64,000 nt of DNA from an uncultured Croceitalea sp. (GCA_947503285.1 CANNDD010000001.1:496001-560000), one strand, 5' to 3'. Positions 26,284 to 35,423 are shown, counted from the first letter of the stretch. Notes: generated from the letters alone by a model not told the origin. Translations and numbers: made by a program.

Positions 26284-27783
26284 TTATGCTGGTACGATAT
26301 CGTTTAGCTTTTCTGTTGTCGGTCCACTTTTCGGTTCGCCTTTAGCAGCCCTTATTTTTCTGTCCATTTGTGGTGCGATAAACATGAATACCATACCCGT
26401 ATACATTAAAATACAAGTTGGAAACTGCCCAAATACCCCGTTGCCATAAGATGCGCCCATAATACCGAACATGCCACACACCAAAGCCGCTATTTGCCCC
26501 TTAAGCCAATCATCGCGTACTTTGAACATTACATTGTAGGCACCGGTGATGAGTACAAAAAATAAAATGAAGAGATGCAGGTATAATCCGACGATTCCCG
26601 TATCGGCCCAAATGGCGACGAACCAACTGTCAGTGGCGGTATTGGCCAAAAATGTGTTGGGGGTAAAACGTTGCCCCCAGTTACCTGTTGAACCGATACC
26701 GCCACCAAAAGGTCTTGATGCTAAATAGGTCGATAACTTCCTTTGGTTTGCCAACCGTACTTGTAACGAGGCATCATTAGGGTCAAACGCAGTTCGCATT
26801 CTGCGCACCTGTGCATTATTGTTCAGTATGGTGGTATGTGCAAAAAAGACATACACTCCTATTCCCATAATGGCCCCTGCAACCAAAATAGGTATGTTTT
26901 TTCTCAAGATCAAGAACATGATTCCGCCCGCTGCAGGAACGGCGATGGCACCACGTGTACCTGAAATCAGCATACCGTAGAGGCCGGCCAAGGAGACTAT
27001 AATACAGAATATTCGGAATTTCCTGCTTTTCGCAAATAAGGCCAAAACACCAAAGACGACCCCGGCGTGACCCTGGGATGCCCCAAACTGGCCGGCATCG
27101 GAATAGAATGAGAAAATACGCAATTTACCAAAAAGCACATGGGTCAATGCGCCCCCATTATCCAGCCATTTTTGTTCAAATGGGTCAACCCCGAAAAACA
27201 GTTGTTGACAACCCTTTAAGGTTCCTAAAAAGGACATGACCCCCCAAATGATCAAAAAAATCTTTAGATCTTTTGGTTTATTATAAATGATAAAAAGTAG
27301 GGGCACGATCATCCATTGGTACAATGCCAAGCCGCGCATGGCGTAAAACCAGGCTTCAATACTGGCGGCTTCGGGGTTTACGGCTTGAAAAAGGGCATAA
27401 CCGAACCAAATGGTCACCAATAGACTTAATTGGGATTTTGCCCGACTCCAGGGAATCTTGATCTTGAAAGCCTTAAAGAACAAGGCCAGATACATTAAGA
27501 ACAGCAACCCATCAATCAGCAAACCCCAGGTCATGGGCACATATCTACCGAGGCCCAAGATTAGAAAATTTAAAACAAAAATGGTCATCAGCCCAATTTT
27601 GGGCTTAACGAATAAGACCCCTAAATAGACCACTGCTATGGGTAGGATAATTATGGCCATACCTACGACCAGTCCTTTTGAGGCTGTTAAGTGCGCGCAC
27701 GCTATACAGAGCGATAGAAATATCGCAATGGGCAATGGTTCCCTAAGGCGATCTGTTCCATATGTTTTGTGAAATGGATTCAT
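26284..27783 (-). CDS. O-antigen ligase/polymerase family (Wzy-like) membrane protein
   Basis: This 499-residue protein has about ten to twelve predicted membrane helices. A large periplasmic loop contains a Wzy_C/WaaL-type region (LISGTRGAIAVPAAGGIMFL, and RPFGGGIGSTGNWGQRF near residues 355-371). Between flippase and glycosyltransferase genes it is best read as the repeat-unit polymerase. Ligase activity is the alternative. It overlaps the flippase gene by 4 bases. Confidence 0.88.
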   Translation of the reverse strand: MNPFHKTYGTDRLREPLPIAIFLSLCIACAHLTASKGLVVGMAIIILPIAVVYLGVLFVKPKIGLMTIFVLNFLILGLGRYVPMTWGLLIDGLLFLMYLALFFKAFKIKIPWSRAKSQLSLLVTIWFGYALFQAVNPEAASIEAWFYAMRGLALYQWMIVPLLFIIYNKPKDLKIFLIIWGVMSFLGTLKGCQQLFFGVDPFEQKWLDNGGALTHVLFGKLRIFSFYSDAGQFGASQGHAGVVFGVLALFAKSRKFRIFCIIVSLAGLYGMLISGTRGAIAVPAAGGIMFLILRKNIPILVAGAIMGIGVYVFFAHTTILNNNAQVRRMRTAFDPNDASLQVRLANQRKLSTYLASRPFGGGIGSTGNWGQRFTPNTFLANTATDSWFVAIWADTGIVGLYLHLFILFFVLITGAYNVMFKVRDDWLKGQIAALVCGMFGIMGASYGNGVFGQFPTCILMYTGMVFMFIAPQMDRKIRAAKGEPKSGPTTEKLNDIVPA

Positions 27784-29126
27784 CGGCCGATATAGGTGTT
27801 TAAATTTTTGAAAAAGAAAATTCCTTCAGGTAAAATCTGTTTTGATTCTATTTGAATCTCTTTTCTTAAAAAATAGAACCCCAGAAAAATTCCTAATACC
27901 GTAAAGAAAACGGTACCCAACGCCACTACCACTAGGCTCTCAAATACGAATACGGCGAGTACATCGACCAAAATATTGGCCACTGTCATACATATGACTT
28001 TATAAAGGTTCAATTTGGGCCTATTTATACTATCCAACAAAACCCCGGTAAAGCGGTCAACCGGCAATAAAAGTGTATACACCGTAAATACCCTAAAAAC
28101 CAATGTCAACAAGGGTAAAGAATCGGAATAGGCCTTTCCCCCTAAAATCAATATCAAGTCTTCTGCCAATACGAAACAGCCTATTGCTACCGGAACGAAC
28201 AACAATGTGATCGCACCTGAGTAAGCATAGAAAACCTTTCGAACACCATCTAAATCGCCTTCAATAGCTTTTTTGGACATTCGCGGATAGGCGGTCATCG
28301 TAAAACTTCGTAAGGGAATACCTAATAAATCGGTAAGTTTCAATGGAATTGCATACATGGCGATGCCAGTTGACCCCAAAACCGGACTTAGCCCAATTAT
28401 CAAGGTATCGGCACTTTTCAGTAAGCTTGACCCTATAAGCGTACCCATGGAGTATTTGCCAAAATTGATCAACTCCTTTTCGGTTTTTCTGTCTGCCTTG
28501 TTTAAAAAAAATAGGCCATCCCATTTTTTGAAGGTACACCACAAGCTCGAAATAAGGTTGACGGCAAGATTGACCCAAACCAGCTCCAACAGCCCTAAAT
28601 GAAACCAAAATCCGTTTAAAACCAAGAAGACTACAAACAAGCCGATGTTGGCCAATCGAACCAGCATCATACGGTTAAAGTTCTGCTCCGCTTGAAACAG
28701 TGCCGAAGCATTGTTCCAACCCAAATTACAAAAGGCCAAAATGGGATACCATCTTAAAAAGAGTTCGTATCCCTGCGTTATTTGAAACTCGACAACATGT
28801 ACTATCGCCATGGTCGACCAACAAAAAATCGTCAGAATTACAAGTAATATGAGGTTGATCCTACATGAGGATCCCAATAATCTTTTAAAGGCTTTTTTAT
28901 CAGCGCCCGACAACAACCGAACGACGGAAGTTCGGGTCAGGCCGAATCGTAACAGGTCAAGAAACGTAGCCAATGTGATAAAAAGCACCCAATCACCAAA
29001 TTGGGGTTTGCTTAGCTGCCGGGTAAGCAACATAAAACTAACAAGGCCAAGAAATGCGATAACCACATTGGTCAACAATGAGGATATGTTCTTTTCTTTT
29101 CCAATATTTTTCAGTTTACGTATCAT
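27780..29126 (-). CDS. Polysaccharide flippase (Wzx-like)
   Basis: This 448-residue MOP-superfamily membrane protein has about twelve predicted helices. It shows the N-terminal pattern LLTNVVIAFLGLVSFMLLTRQLSKPQFGDWVLF, typical of oligosaccharide flippases, and a central SADTLIIGLSPVLGSTGIAMY. It would move the lipid-linked repeat unit across the inner membrane. It overlaps both neighbours (Wzy-like and Wzc-like) by 4 bases. Confidence 0.92.
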   Translation of the reverse strand: MIRKLKNIGKEKNISSLLTNVVIAFLGLVSFMLLTRQLSKPQFGDWVLFITLATFLDLLRFGLTRTSVVRLLSGADKKAFKRLLGSSCRINLILLVILTIFCWSTMAIVHVVEFQITQGYELFLRWYPILAFCNLGWNNASALFQAEQNFNRMMLVRLANIGLFVVFLVLNGFWFHLGLLELVWVNLAVNLISSLWCTFKKWDGLFFLNKADRKTEKELINFGKYSMGTLIGSSLLKSADTLIIGLSPVLGSTGIAMYAIPLKLTDLLGIPLRSFTMTAYPRMSKKAIEGDLDGVRKVFYAYSGAITLLFVPVAIGCFVLAEDLILILGGKAYSDSLPLLTLVFRVFTVYTLLLPVDRFTGVLLDSINRPKLNLYKVICMTVANILVDVLAVFVFESLVVVALGTVFFTVLGIFLGFYFLRKEIQIESKQILPEGIFFFKNLNTYIGR

Positions 29127-31357
29127 TTTGCCACCGCTTTTTTAGTGAAGAACCTAAACTGAACGATTTGTTTTATCCATTTTCGAATCAACGACCTCTT
29201 CTTAGGAAGGTCACCCACCACCGTTTCCATTTCCAATACCTTGACCCCATTTAGTATGATAGTCGGTTCTGGACCTGTGGTCGCTTCGTTGAAAAGCGCC
29301 AAAGAATTTTTGTCCGCTTCACCCCAAGCCCTATTGGCCCTGGTAATCAAAAAAGTATAGTCCATGGTAGACGCCAACTTTACAGGGAACGGATTTTTGA
29401 TGATACTGGGTAGTTCAAGGATTACGAAATCAAAATAACCAAAGTCCGTAATCGCCTTATCACCATCCAACTCTTCGACCGTCGAAATTTTGTACAGTTG
29501 ATCACTCACCCCGTATAACAACTTTTGATAATACGGTCCTTCCAGATTCAAGTCATAGTCATCATAGGTTACGTGTAGCGTTTTGTATTCCAATTCACAA
29601 AGTTTGGCTATCAAGTGTTGACAGATGAACGTCTTGCCTTCCGCATCTTGGGTAGAAAAGAACATATTCACCACTGGTCTATCATCTTTCTCTTTTTTGA
29701 ACTGGTTTAAAATGATATTACGCGAAATAGCATTGATGGCCTTATTCTTCAGGTATTCAAAGTCTATCTTATTGCTTTTCTCATTGATTACGGGAAAAAT
29801 CGAGGACACTTTCAAACCAATTTTATCTTCTGCCCTAGCTGCCGTATTCAGGTTGCCATCTAAAAACTCTAAGACCAATACCGTAAATGTGACCAAAATA
29901 AAACCGGCCATACCTGCAACGATGACCAGCAGCATACGCTTACTGGGCTTTGGGTTTATTGGAAAAAAAGGAACTTCAATGAGTTTCAAATTCGATTTCA
30001 ACTCTACGTTCTGTTGGCGAAGTTTAGCTAGGCCAAGGCTATGCAACAAACTAAGGTATTCCCTTTCGGCAATATCGATCTTGCGCTCTAGTCGTTTCAT
30101 GGTAGCCCCTAAAGGAGAGAAAACTTGATATAATTTTTCAAACTCAAGTCGTTTTTCATCCATGACCTTTAACTGTGCCTTTGTACCTTCAAATGCCACG
30201 GTATTCTCTAACCAATCACTTAAAATATCTGTTGAAGCAAGTGTTTTTTCGTCATAATCGGTACTGTACAACTGGTCGACGCGTTGTGAGAGGTCTGCTT
30301 CTAGTTCGGCCGCTTTTTGCTGCAGCGCGACCACATCTTTTGCATTCTGCACCTGTTTTACTGAATCGGTTTCGACACCCAATGTTTTCATTGAGATCTC
30401 AAAATTCACATCGGCCAATTTGTTTCTGAGCGACAAAATCCCTTCACTTGACAACCGCTTCTTCTCATGTGTCTTTAACTTTGATTCCAATGACTTCAAA
30501 ACGGCTTTTGCCGCATAGTGTGCTATATGCACCTTTTGATATTCCAATTCAAAGTGCTCTTTCTCTGATGCGATATGTTTGGTTTGTTCGTAGTAATTGA
30601 TGATGTTGTGTGTTCTATTAAAATCCAACAATTCATCTTCAGCTGAACGAAGATGTTTGGTAGACGTATTGAGCTGCCCTTCAAAATACTTTACCACTGC
30701 ATCTGATTGATTTACTTTGATATCGGCATTAAGCTTTACGAAAACCTCTGCAAGAATCAACAAGGTATTTTGACAAATGGCGGGATCTTCGGACTCAAAT
30801 TCAATATCCACGAAATCACTACTCAATATTCTACGGACACTGATTCTACCTATGATTTTTTCAATACTGTAATCAGGATGCTTTAGATTGATCAACTCAT
30901 AAATAAAATTCGAATGGTTTGATTCTTTCAACCTTTTGAAATTTTCAAAGGTCTTTTCGATATCTCCTTTTACGGAAAGTGCCTTAACATCATCTGGTAC
31001 GATTTCCATAAGGTCATCGTACTTTTCCCTTGAGATAATCTTCGTGTCCGCACTATCGAGTGACATATGCTGTGAAAAAAGCTTAAGACCAACCGTTTCA
31101 ATCGTAGTTCTTGCCTTGATAAGGTTCAAAAGGTTGTCATAGGCCGTATTGGTTGCCCTAAAATCCAGTTTTGTATTATCGAGCTCTATTGTTGAGCCGG
31201 AAGCAATGCCAGTATAGACCCTGGCTTTTGAGTTAAATACCTTAGGTTGGTCTTGGGTAAGGTAAAACACCAACGATGCCAATAGTATGGGCACCAAGAG
31301 CAGCAAAGCGATATGCCTTAATAAAAGCCGTACAAAAAAGAGTAGGTTAAATTTCAT
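29123..31357 (-). CDS. Wzc-like polysaccharide co-polymerase with degenerate ATPase domain
   Basis: This 744-residue protein has a first membrane helix near residues 15-34, a large coiled-coil periplasmic Wzz-type region, a second helix near 473-497, and a cytosolic BY-kinase-like domain. STQDAEGKT (about 567-574) resembles a Walker A motif. The Walker A' region reads THVTYDD-like (LHVTYDDYDLN), and the Walker B position reads FDFVILELPS, lacking the usual aspartate. The C-terminus (FRFFTKKAVAK) has no tyrosine cluster. It should set chain length and link to export, probably without tyrosine autokinase activity. Confidence 0.88.
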   Translation of the reverse strand: MKFNLLFFVRLLLRHIALLLLVPILLASLVFYLTQDQPKVFNSKARVYTGIASGSTIELDNTKLDFRATNTAYDNLLNLIKARTTIETVGLKLFSQHMSLDSADTKIISREKYDDLMEIVPDDVKALSVKGDIEKTFENFKRLKESNHSNFIYELINLKHPDYSIEKIIGRISVRRILSSDFVDIEFESEDPAICQNTLLILAEVFVKLNADIKVNQSDAVVKYFEGQLNTSTKHLRSAEDELLDFNRTHNIINYYEQTKHIASEKEHFELEYQKVHIAHYAAKAVLKSLESKLKTHEKKRLSSEGILSLRNKLADVNFEISMKTLGVETDSVKQVQNAKDVVALQQKAAELEADLSQRVDQLYSTDYDEKTLASTDILSDWLENTVAFEGTKAQLKVMDEKRLEFEKLYQVFSPLGATMKRLERKIDIAEREYLSLLHSLGLAKLRQQNVELKSNLKLIEVPFFPINPKPSKRMLLVIVAGMAGFILVTFTVLVLEFLDGNLNTAARAEDKIGLKVSSIFPVINEKSNKIDFEYLKNKAINAISRNIILNQFKKEKDDRPVVNMFFSTQDAEGKTFICQHLIAKLCELEYKTLHVTYDDYDLNLEGPYYQKLLYGVSDQLYKISTVEELDGDKAITDFGYFDFVILELPSIIKNPFPVKLASTMDYTFLITRANRAWGEADKNSLALFNEATTGPEPTIILNGVKVLEMETVVGDLPKKRSLIRKWIKQIVQFRFFTKKAVAK

Positions 31358-31359
31358 CT

Positions 31360-32103
31360 TTATATCCTAAACTTAGTACCGACGATTCCCTCAAGGGCGG
31401 TAATGGCCAGCAAATATTCGGATCGTTGAAACTCAAATGTTTTCAATGATTGATTCAACATCTGCTGTAATCTGGTATATTCCGTAACATCAATCGCCCC
31501 ATTTGTAAAATTTTTATCAGCGTTTACAGATTGTACCTTATAGGTTTCTACTACTGAACTGGCCACTACCAACATTCGATGCGCCCTAATGACTTCATGA
31601 TATTTTTGGGCCACGAACATTTCGAGTTCACGAACGGCAAATTCTTTTTCATATTTAGCACGTTCCACTTCGGCTTTTGAGGTCTTTACCTCAATCTTCC
31701 TATTGAAAATGGCGTGCAGGGGCATTTTCATCGATACCCCAAGATTGTAACGGCTTTGTTCGGTCGTAAATAAGGTCTGACTTGCATCGGGTACCCCAGC
31801 GATCTGGGCATTGCTCAAATTATCGAAAACCCCATAGCCATAAGAAGCGTCCAGATAAATGCTGTTCAACCATGACCTGCCTACACTTTTGACGCGACCC
31901 TCCCAGTACTTTGCATCGGCATCAAAATATTTCAACCTTGGTGAATGCTGTTTGGCCATGGATACCAAGCTATCTAAGGGCGGTAGTTTTTCAGTAATGT
32001 CATTTTTCTGAAGACTTTTTGACACAAAATCATCCAATGATTGCGCCAATAATATTTGGGTGCCCAAAGCAAATAGTAATAGGGGGATAATACGTAAATG
32101 CAT
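31360..32103 (-). CDS. Half-length TolC-family outer membrane protein
   Basis: This 247-residue protein is counted from the ATG at 32103, 2 bases past the sugar-transferase stop. The start has a signal peptide (MHLRIIPLLLFALGTQILLAQ). The sequence SPRLKYFDADAKYWEGRVKS and the long helices with YHEVIRAHRML and TEYTRLQQMLNQSLKTFE resemble one TolC/OEP repeat, while full TolC proteins have two and about 420-490 residues. It may form a larger oligomer or be an adaptor for polymer export in place of a Wza protein, which is absent here. Confidence 0.8.
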   Translation of the reverse strand: MHLRIIPLLLFALGTQILLAQSLDDFVSKSLQKNDITEKLPPLDSLVSMAKQHSPRLKYFDADAKYWEGRVKSVGRSWLNSIYLDASYGYGVFDNLSNAQIAGVPDASQTLFTTEQSRYNLGVSMKMPLHAIFNRKIEVKTSKAEVERAKYEKEFAVRELEMFVAQKYHEVIRAHRMLVVASSVVETYKVQSVNADKNFTNGAIDVTEYTRLQQMLNQSLKTFEFQRSEYLLAITALEGIVGTKFRI

Positions 32104-32105
32104 TC

Positions 32106-33332
32106 TTAAACATTTTCTTTTTGAAAAACAGCTTTGAACGTTCTTAGGATAATCCACATATCAATTAAGAAGGCATATTTGCTATTGGCATATTTTACAT
32201 ACTTGACATCAAGTTGTTTTCTTTCTTCGGGTGACATTTTTGAAGATCTACCACGCGCCTCTACTTGCCAAAGGCCGGTAATTCCGGCTGGGCCGTTAAA
32301 ACGCTCCGTCCACTCATCGGTAGTCAACATTTCAGCTTCATAAAGGGGTAATGGCCGATTACCTACAATCGACATATCGCCTTTCAGAACATTGATCAGC
32401 TGAGGCAACTCATCAATACTGAGCTTTCTAATGATCTTGCCCACCTTGGTAATACGTGGGTCATTGTCAAATTTTATAAAAGCGCTTTTTGCGCTTTCCT
32501 TTCTTTTTTGATTATGTGCTATCTCATCTACCTCAGCATCATCACTGATAAGCACGGTACCTTGAATCTTTTTCTCACCCGCATCACTTGCGATTTGCCC
32601 TGAATCATCTTCATGCACATACTGGTTTAAATGTTCAAACTCTTTCAAGCGTTTATCTGCATCAGGGTACATTGAACGCAACTTTAAGAAATTGAATATC
32701 CTATAGCCTGTACCGACCCTTTTGGAGATATAGTACACCTTACCTTTTGATTCTAATCGAATCGCCAGAATGACAAGTAACAAAAACGGGGATGCCAGTA
32801 ACAATACGGAACCTGCCAACAATAGGTCAAAGCTCCGTTTCCAGAAACCAATCTTATACTTCTTTAACTGGGCGTTACTGGATTGGATTTTCTGCTTACG
32901 TAAGTTTAGCTTTAATTCTTTTAAAAAGTCAATGCGCTCTAAAAGACGATCAAAACGAACGGGATGGGCGAAGAAATCATCAAATCCATTCTCAATGGCC
33001 AGAAGTTTTTCTTCTTTGGTCAGTTTTTTCCCCAAAAGCAAAAACGGTATTTTCTGTGCCGGATCGAACGTTTTTTCTATGTAGCGCTTAAGTTCCAACA
33101 ATTCTTGCCGCGGTATACCGTGTTCACACAAAAACGCATCCACTGCATTACCTACATTGATCCATTGGCCCTTTTTGAATTCGGCATTAGTGTGCAACCA
33201 CTTAATGGCCTCAACCGTAGTAACGGTTGAATGTACGTTGACCCTATCGGTTTCACGATGGAACTCTTCGGCCAAACGCTTGTTGGCCCCTATGTATAGC
33301 ACTTGGGTTTTCTTTTGGGTTAAGACCTCCAT
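32106..33332 (-). CDS. Initiating sugar transferase fused to a receiver-like domain
   Basis: This 408-residue protein ends in a bacterial sugar transferase domain: membrane helix near residues 168-192, FLKLRSMYPDAD, SIDELPQLINVLKGDMSIVG, and GITGLWQVEARGR. It would attach the first sugar phosphate to undecaprenyl phosphate. Residues 1-145 do not match the usual WcaJ membrane region. They look like a pseudo-receiver, ending in LLAIENGFDDFFAHPVRFDRLLERI, which parallels LRLGADDYMVKPFNPEELLIRV of the neighbouring response regulator. The acidic pair and phospho-aspartate are missing. An acidic insertion lies near 232-285. Confidence 0.9.
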   Translation of the reverse strand: MEVLTQKKTQVLYIGANKRLAEEFHRETDRVNVHSTVTTVEAIKWLHTNAEFKKGQWINVGNAVDAFLCEHGIPRQELLELKRYIEKTFDPAQKIPFLLLGKKLTKEEKLLAIENGFDDFFAHPVRFDRLLERIDFLKELKLNLRKQKIQSSNAQLKKYKIGFWKRSFDLLLAGSVLLLASPFLLLVILAIRLESKGKVYYISKRVGTGYRIFNFLKLRSMYPDADKRLKEFEHLNQYVHEDDSGQIASDAGEKKIQGTVLISDDAEVDEIAHNQKRKESAKSAFIKFDNDPRITKVGKIIRKLSIDELPQLINVLKGDMSIVGNRPLPLYEAEMLTTDEWTERFNGPAGITGLWQVEARGRSSKMSPEERKQLDVKYVKYANSKYAFLIDMWIILRTFKAVFQKENV

Positions 33333-33333
33333 A

Positions 33334-33699
33334 CTAACTGCGGATTAACAGTTTGTCTACTCTTATGAGTAATTCTTCAGGATTAAATGGTTTCACCATA
33401 TAATCGTCCGCTCCAAGTCGCAGACACTCCACCCTATCGGCTGAACTATCCCTGCAGCTTAATACGATTATTGGGATATCGGAAAAAAGTCCGGTTCCCT
33501 TTATTTGTTTGATCAGTTCAAAACCATCCATTTCAGGCATTTCGAGATCTGTAATGATCAAATCAGGTATATTGCCTTCTTGCAACCATGAAATGGCCGA
33601 CAAGCCATTCTCCATAGTGGTTACATTATGTGATTGTCCTAGAAACTGTGCGACCAATTCACTCAAAGACTGCTTGTCATCAACTACCAATATTTTCAT
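33334..33699 (-). CDS. Single-domain response regulator
   Basis: This 121-residue CheY-like receiver has the acidic pair in VVDDKQ (D7, D8), phospho-acceptor D51 in ITDLEMP, and the conserved lysine in VKPFNPEE, with no output domain. It is the first gene of the core polysaccharide operon and one base upstream of the sugar transferase that carries a receiver-like domain. Direct protein-protein control of the transferase is an attractive guess. Its promoter carries the shared motif (33766-33794) and a TACTTTTC box (33729-33736). Confidence 0.93.
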   Translation of the reverse strand: MKILVVDDKQSLSELVAQFLGQSHNVTTMENGLSAISWLQEGNIPDLIITDLEMPEMDGFELIKQIKGTGLFSDIPIIVLSCRDSSADRVECLRLGADDYMVKPFNPEELLIRVDKLLIRS

Positions 33700-33765
33700 A
33701 ATTTCTGTTTTGTAGTATTATTAGAAACGAAAAGTAGGATTAATATTACTTTTAATGAATTGATT

Positions 33766-33794
33766 GTTGTCAAACAAGAGCTAAGTGTTGTAAT
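33766..33794 (-). promoter_or_regulatory. Shared upstream motif, two half-sites 21 bp apart, core polysaccharide operon
   Basis: GTTGTCAA at 33766-33773 and GTTGTAAT at 33787-33794 lie 21 bases apart. On the minus strand the proximal copy is GTTTGACAACAAT, identical over 13 bases to the ugd copy, 29 bases before a TACTTTTC box and 67 bases before the response-regulator start. Confidence 0.6.
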
Positions 33795-33980
33795 TACAAT
33801 AGATCTGTATGTAGTATTTTTCTTAATGAATTCTATCCCTCAATAACAGTGTCATGCAATTGTCTTGAAAGTAGGTTTAGATCGTTCAAATAGCTTCCGT
33901 ATTCTTCTTAAAAAATAAAAGAGACAATCTGGGTATGCCAAGTATCGATTTCAACGGAATTTTAAGTACAAGACCACAAA

Positions 33981-34008
33981 AAAAGCACAAGATGGATCTT
34001 GTGCTTTT
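33981..34008 (-). terminator. Terminator after the STAS gene
   Basis: A perfect 13-bp stem (AAAAGCACAAGAT at 33981-33993 with ATCTTGTGCTTTT at 33996-34008) and a 2-base gap in the tip, flanked by A-rich and T-rich ends. It lies 22 bases past the STAS stop codon and separates the signalling cluster from the polysaccharide operon. Confidence 0.88.
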
Positions 34009-34030
34009 ATAATTTTCAAGGTAATGGGTA

Positions 34031-34333
34031 TTACACGCGATCGGAACTTAGGATGTAATCGGTCTTAGTAGTATTCATTACTTCCGAAATTTCTTTGTTC
34101 TGTCTTCCTACTATGGCCAGCACTTTATGATTGGCAGCCACTTGTTTATACAATTTTTCAAAAAACAGGGCAACACTTGAATCCATAACAGTAACCTTTT
34201 CTAAACTGATTACCATTTCATCGGTTACCTCTAAAGCCGACTCAAAATAAACTTTCAAAGCCCCTAAATTCTGCGAAGTAAGCTCTCCGATCACTTCAAA
34301 TATTCCTTTATCCTCTTTTATTTCCAATGCCAT
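34031..34333 (-). CDS. STAS domain protein (anti-sigma factor antagonist-like)
   Basis: This 100-residue single STAS domain starts with EIKEDKGIFEVIGELTSQN and has the central signature ISLEKVTVMDSSVALFF. The serines S52/S53 sit where SpoIIAA-type proteins are phosphorylated. It could be a phospho-switch bound by a kinase or sigma regulator, but no RsbW-like kinase is visible nearby. It is the last gene of the signalling cluster, 51 bases after the LytTR regulator, and is followed by a strong terminator. Confidence 0.85.
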   Translation of the reverse strand: MALEIKEDKGIFEVIGELTSQNLGALKVYFESALEVTDEMVISLEKVTVMDSSVALFFEKLYKQVAANHKVLAIVGRQNKEISEVMNTTKTDYILSSDRV

Positions 34334-34384
34334 TTGACAGCTATTTTAGATTAAATATGTTATTTCTTATAATGTTTAGATCAT

Positions 34385-35098
34385 TTACAAAAGATTCAAC
34401 CGTTGCATAAGACTGGGCCTATTCGAACGACTTATGGGGATGACATTTCGTTCAATCAAAACACTATTGTCTTGAATATCAATAATCTTAGTATAATTTA
34501 TGATGTATGACCGATGAATCTGCATAAATAGCGATTGCGGCAATTTTTCCCTAATCTTTTTTAATGTGGAATGCACCCTATAAAACGATTCGGTAGTTTT
34601 GATCTCTATATAATCGCCTTTGGCTTCAATCAATAGTATATCCTTGAATTTTAGTTTTATCAACCGCCTATCAATATTGATGTATAAATGGTCTTCTTTG
34701 GGTACTGCACCAACACCTTCGCGTTCTTCATCAGTCACTGGCGCGTATTCGGTATGTTGAAGTTTCACCATTGTTTTTTGAAAACGCCCATGGGTAATCG
34801 GTTTGACCAAATAATCTACAATAAAGGGATAACTATAAGCGGCTATCGCGAAATTCGTATCCGACGTTGTCAATACGATTCGTGGAGGGGTTTGTAAGGT
34901 TTCAATGAAATCAAACCCCGTCAACATGGGCATATGAATATCCAAAAATATAACGTCGACCTGGTGATGTGGCAAAAACTTCAATGCTTCCACGGCATTT
35001 GAAAACTGGCCAATGACTTTTAAGTCTTCACACGATTCACAAAGTTCGGCAACGATTGCCCTCGCGGTCAATTCATCGTCTATGATTATACAGTTCAC
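34385..35098 (-). CDS. LytTR-family response regulator
   Basis: This 237-residue protein has a receiver domain (IIDDE near residues 5-9, phospho-acceptor D53 in FLDIHMP, KPI near 98) and a C-terminal LytTR DNA-binding domain (DILLIEAKGDYIEIKTT, FMQIHRSYIINYTKI, IPISRSNRP). LytTR proteins bind pairs of short direct repeats about 21 bases apart. It is the only DNA-binding output in this signalling cluster and follows the Hpt gene by one base. The 21-base repeats before ugd and the 33.7-kb operon are candidate targets. Confidence 0.94.
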   Translation of the reverse strand: MNCIIIDDELTARAIVAELCESCEDLKVIGQFSNAVEALKFLPHHQVDVIFLDIHMPMLTGFDFIETLQTPPRIVLTTSDTNFAIAAYSYPFIVDYLVKPITHGRFQKTMVKLQHTEYAPVTDEEREGVGAVPKEDHLYINIDRRLIKLKFKDILLIEAKGDYIEIKTTESFYRVHSTLKKIREKLPQSLFMQIHRSYIINYTKIIDIQDNSVLIERNVIPISRSNRPSLMQRLNLL

Positions 35099-35099
35099 T

Positions 35100-35423
35100 T
35101 TATGCGATTTTTAATATAAATTCCTCTACCGTTGTCAATACATCCATAAACTCATCTTTGAGTTTGGTATCACCGTACTTCAAGTCTTCTTCATATTTTA
35201 TGGCCAATTTGTACGCACCGTTCAGCCCCAAAATACCTAACTTGTGTTTTATTTTGTGTACTACCTTGGCAGACTCTTCCAGTTCTTGTTCTTGAAGTAG
35301 TCTGGTGTAGTCTTTTTTTTCGTTCGGAAATTCGGCCTGTATGATGGATAGGAATTTCTTTTCGAATTCTTCGTTCCCTCCCGCAATCTCCTTGATATAG
35401 TTCAAATTTGGTTTCTCACCCAT
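35100..35423 (-). CDS. Hpt domain phosphotransfer protein
   Basis: This 107-residue helical protein has the phosphorelay histidine at H56 in SAKVVHKIKHKLGILGL, which fits the Hpt pattern. It would shuttle phosphate between the histidine kinases and receivers of this cluster. It overlaps the upstream kinase gene by one base and precedes the LytTR regulator by one base, supporting a kinase - Hpt - LytTR relay. Confidence 0.88.
   Translation of the reverse strand: MGEKPNLNYIKEIAGGNEEFEKKFLSIIQAEFPNEKKDYTRLLQEQELEESAKVVHKIKHKLGILGLNGAYKLAIKYEEDLKYGDTKLKDEFMDVLTTVEEFILKIA

Larger units (their letters stand above)
33700..34030. other. Intergenic region between the signalling cluster and the polysaccharide operon
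   Basis: About 330 bases with no plausible gene. It holds the promoter and upstream motif for the operon starting at 33699 (33729-33794) and the terminator of the STAS gene (33981-34008). I see nothing further between 33800 and 33980. Confidence 0.7.

Noticed and set aside
29625-30128. 167-codon plus-strand frame within the Wzc-like gene
   Set aside because: It is antisense to a clear gene, with low-complexity Ser/Leu-rich composition and no recognisable motif.
31360-32103. TolC-like gene as a frameshifted pseudogene
   Set aside because: The gene has a clean start and stop tightly coupled to both neighbours, so I see no sign of a lost second half.
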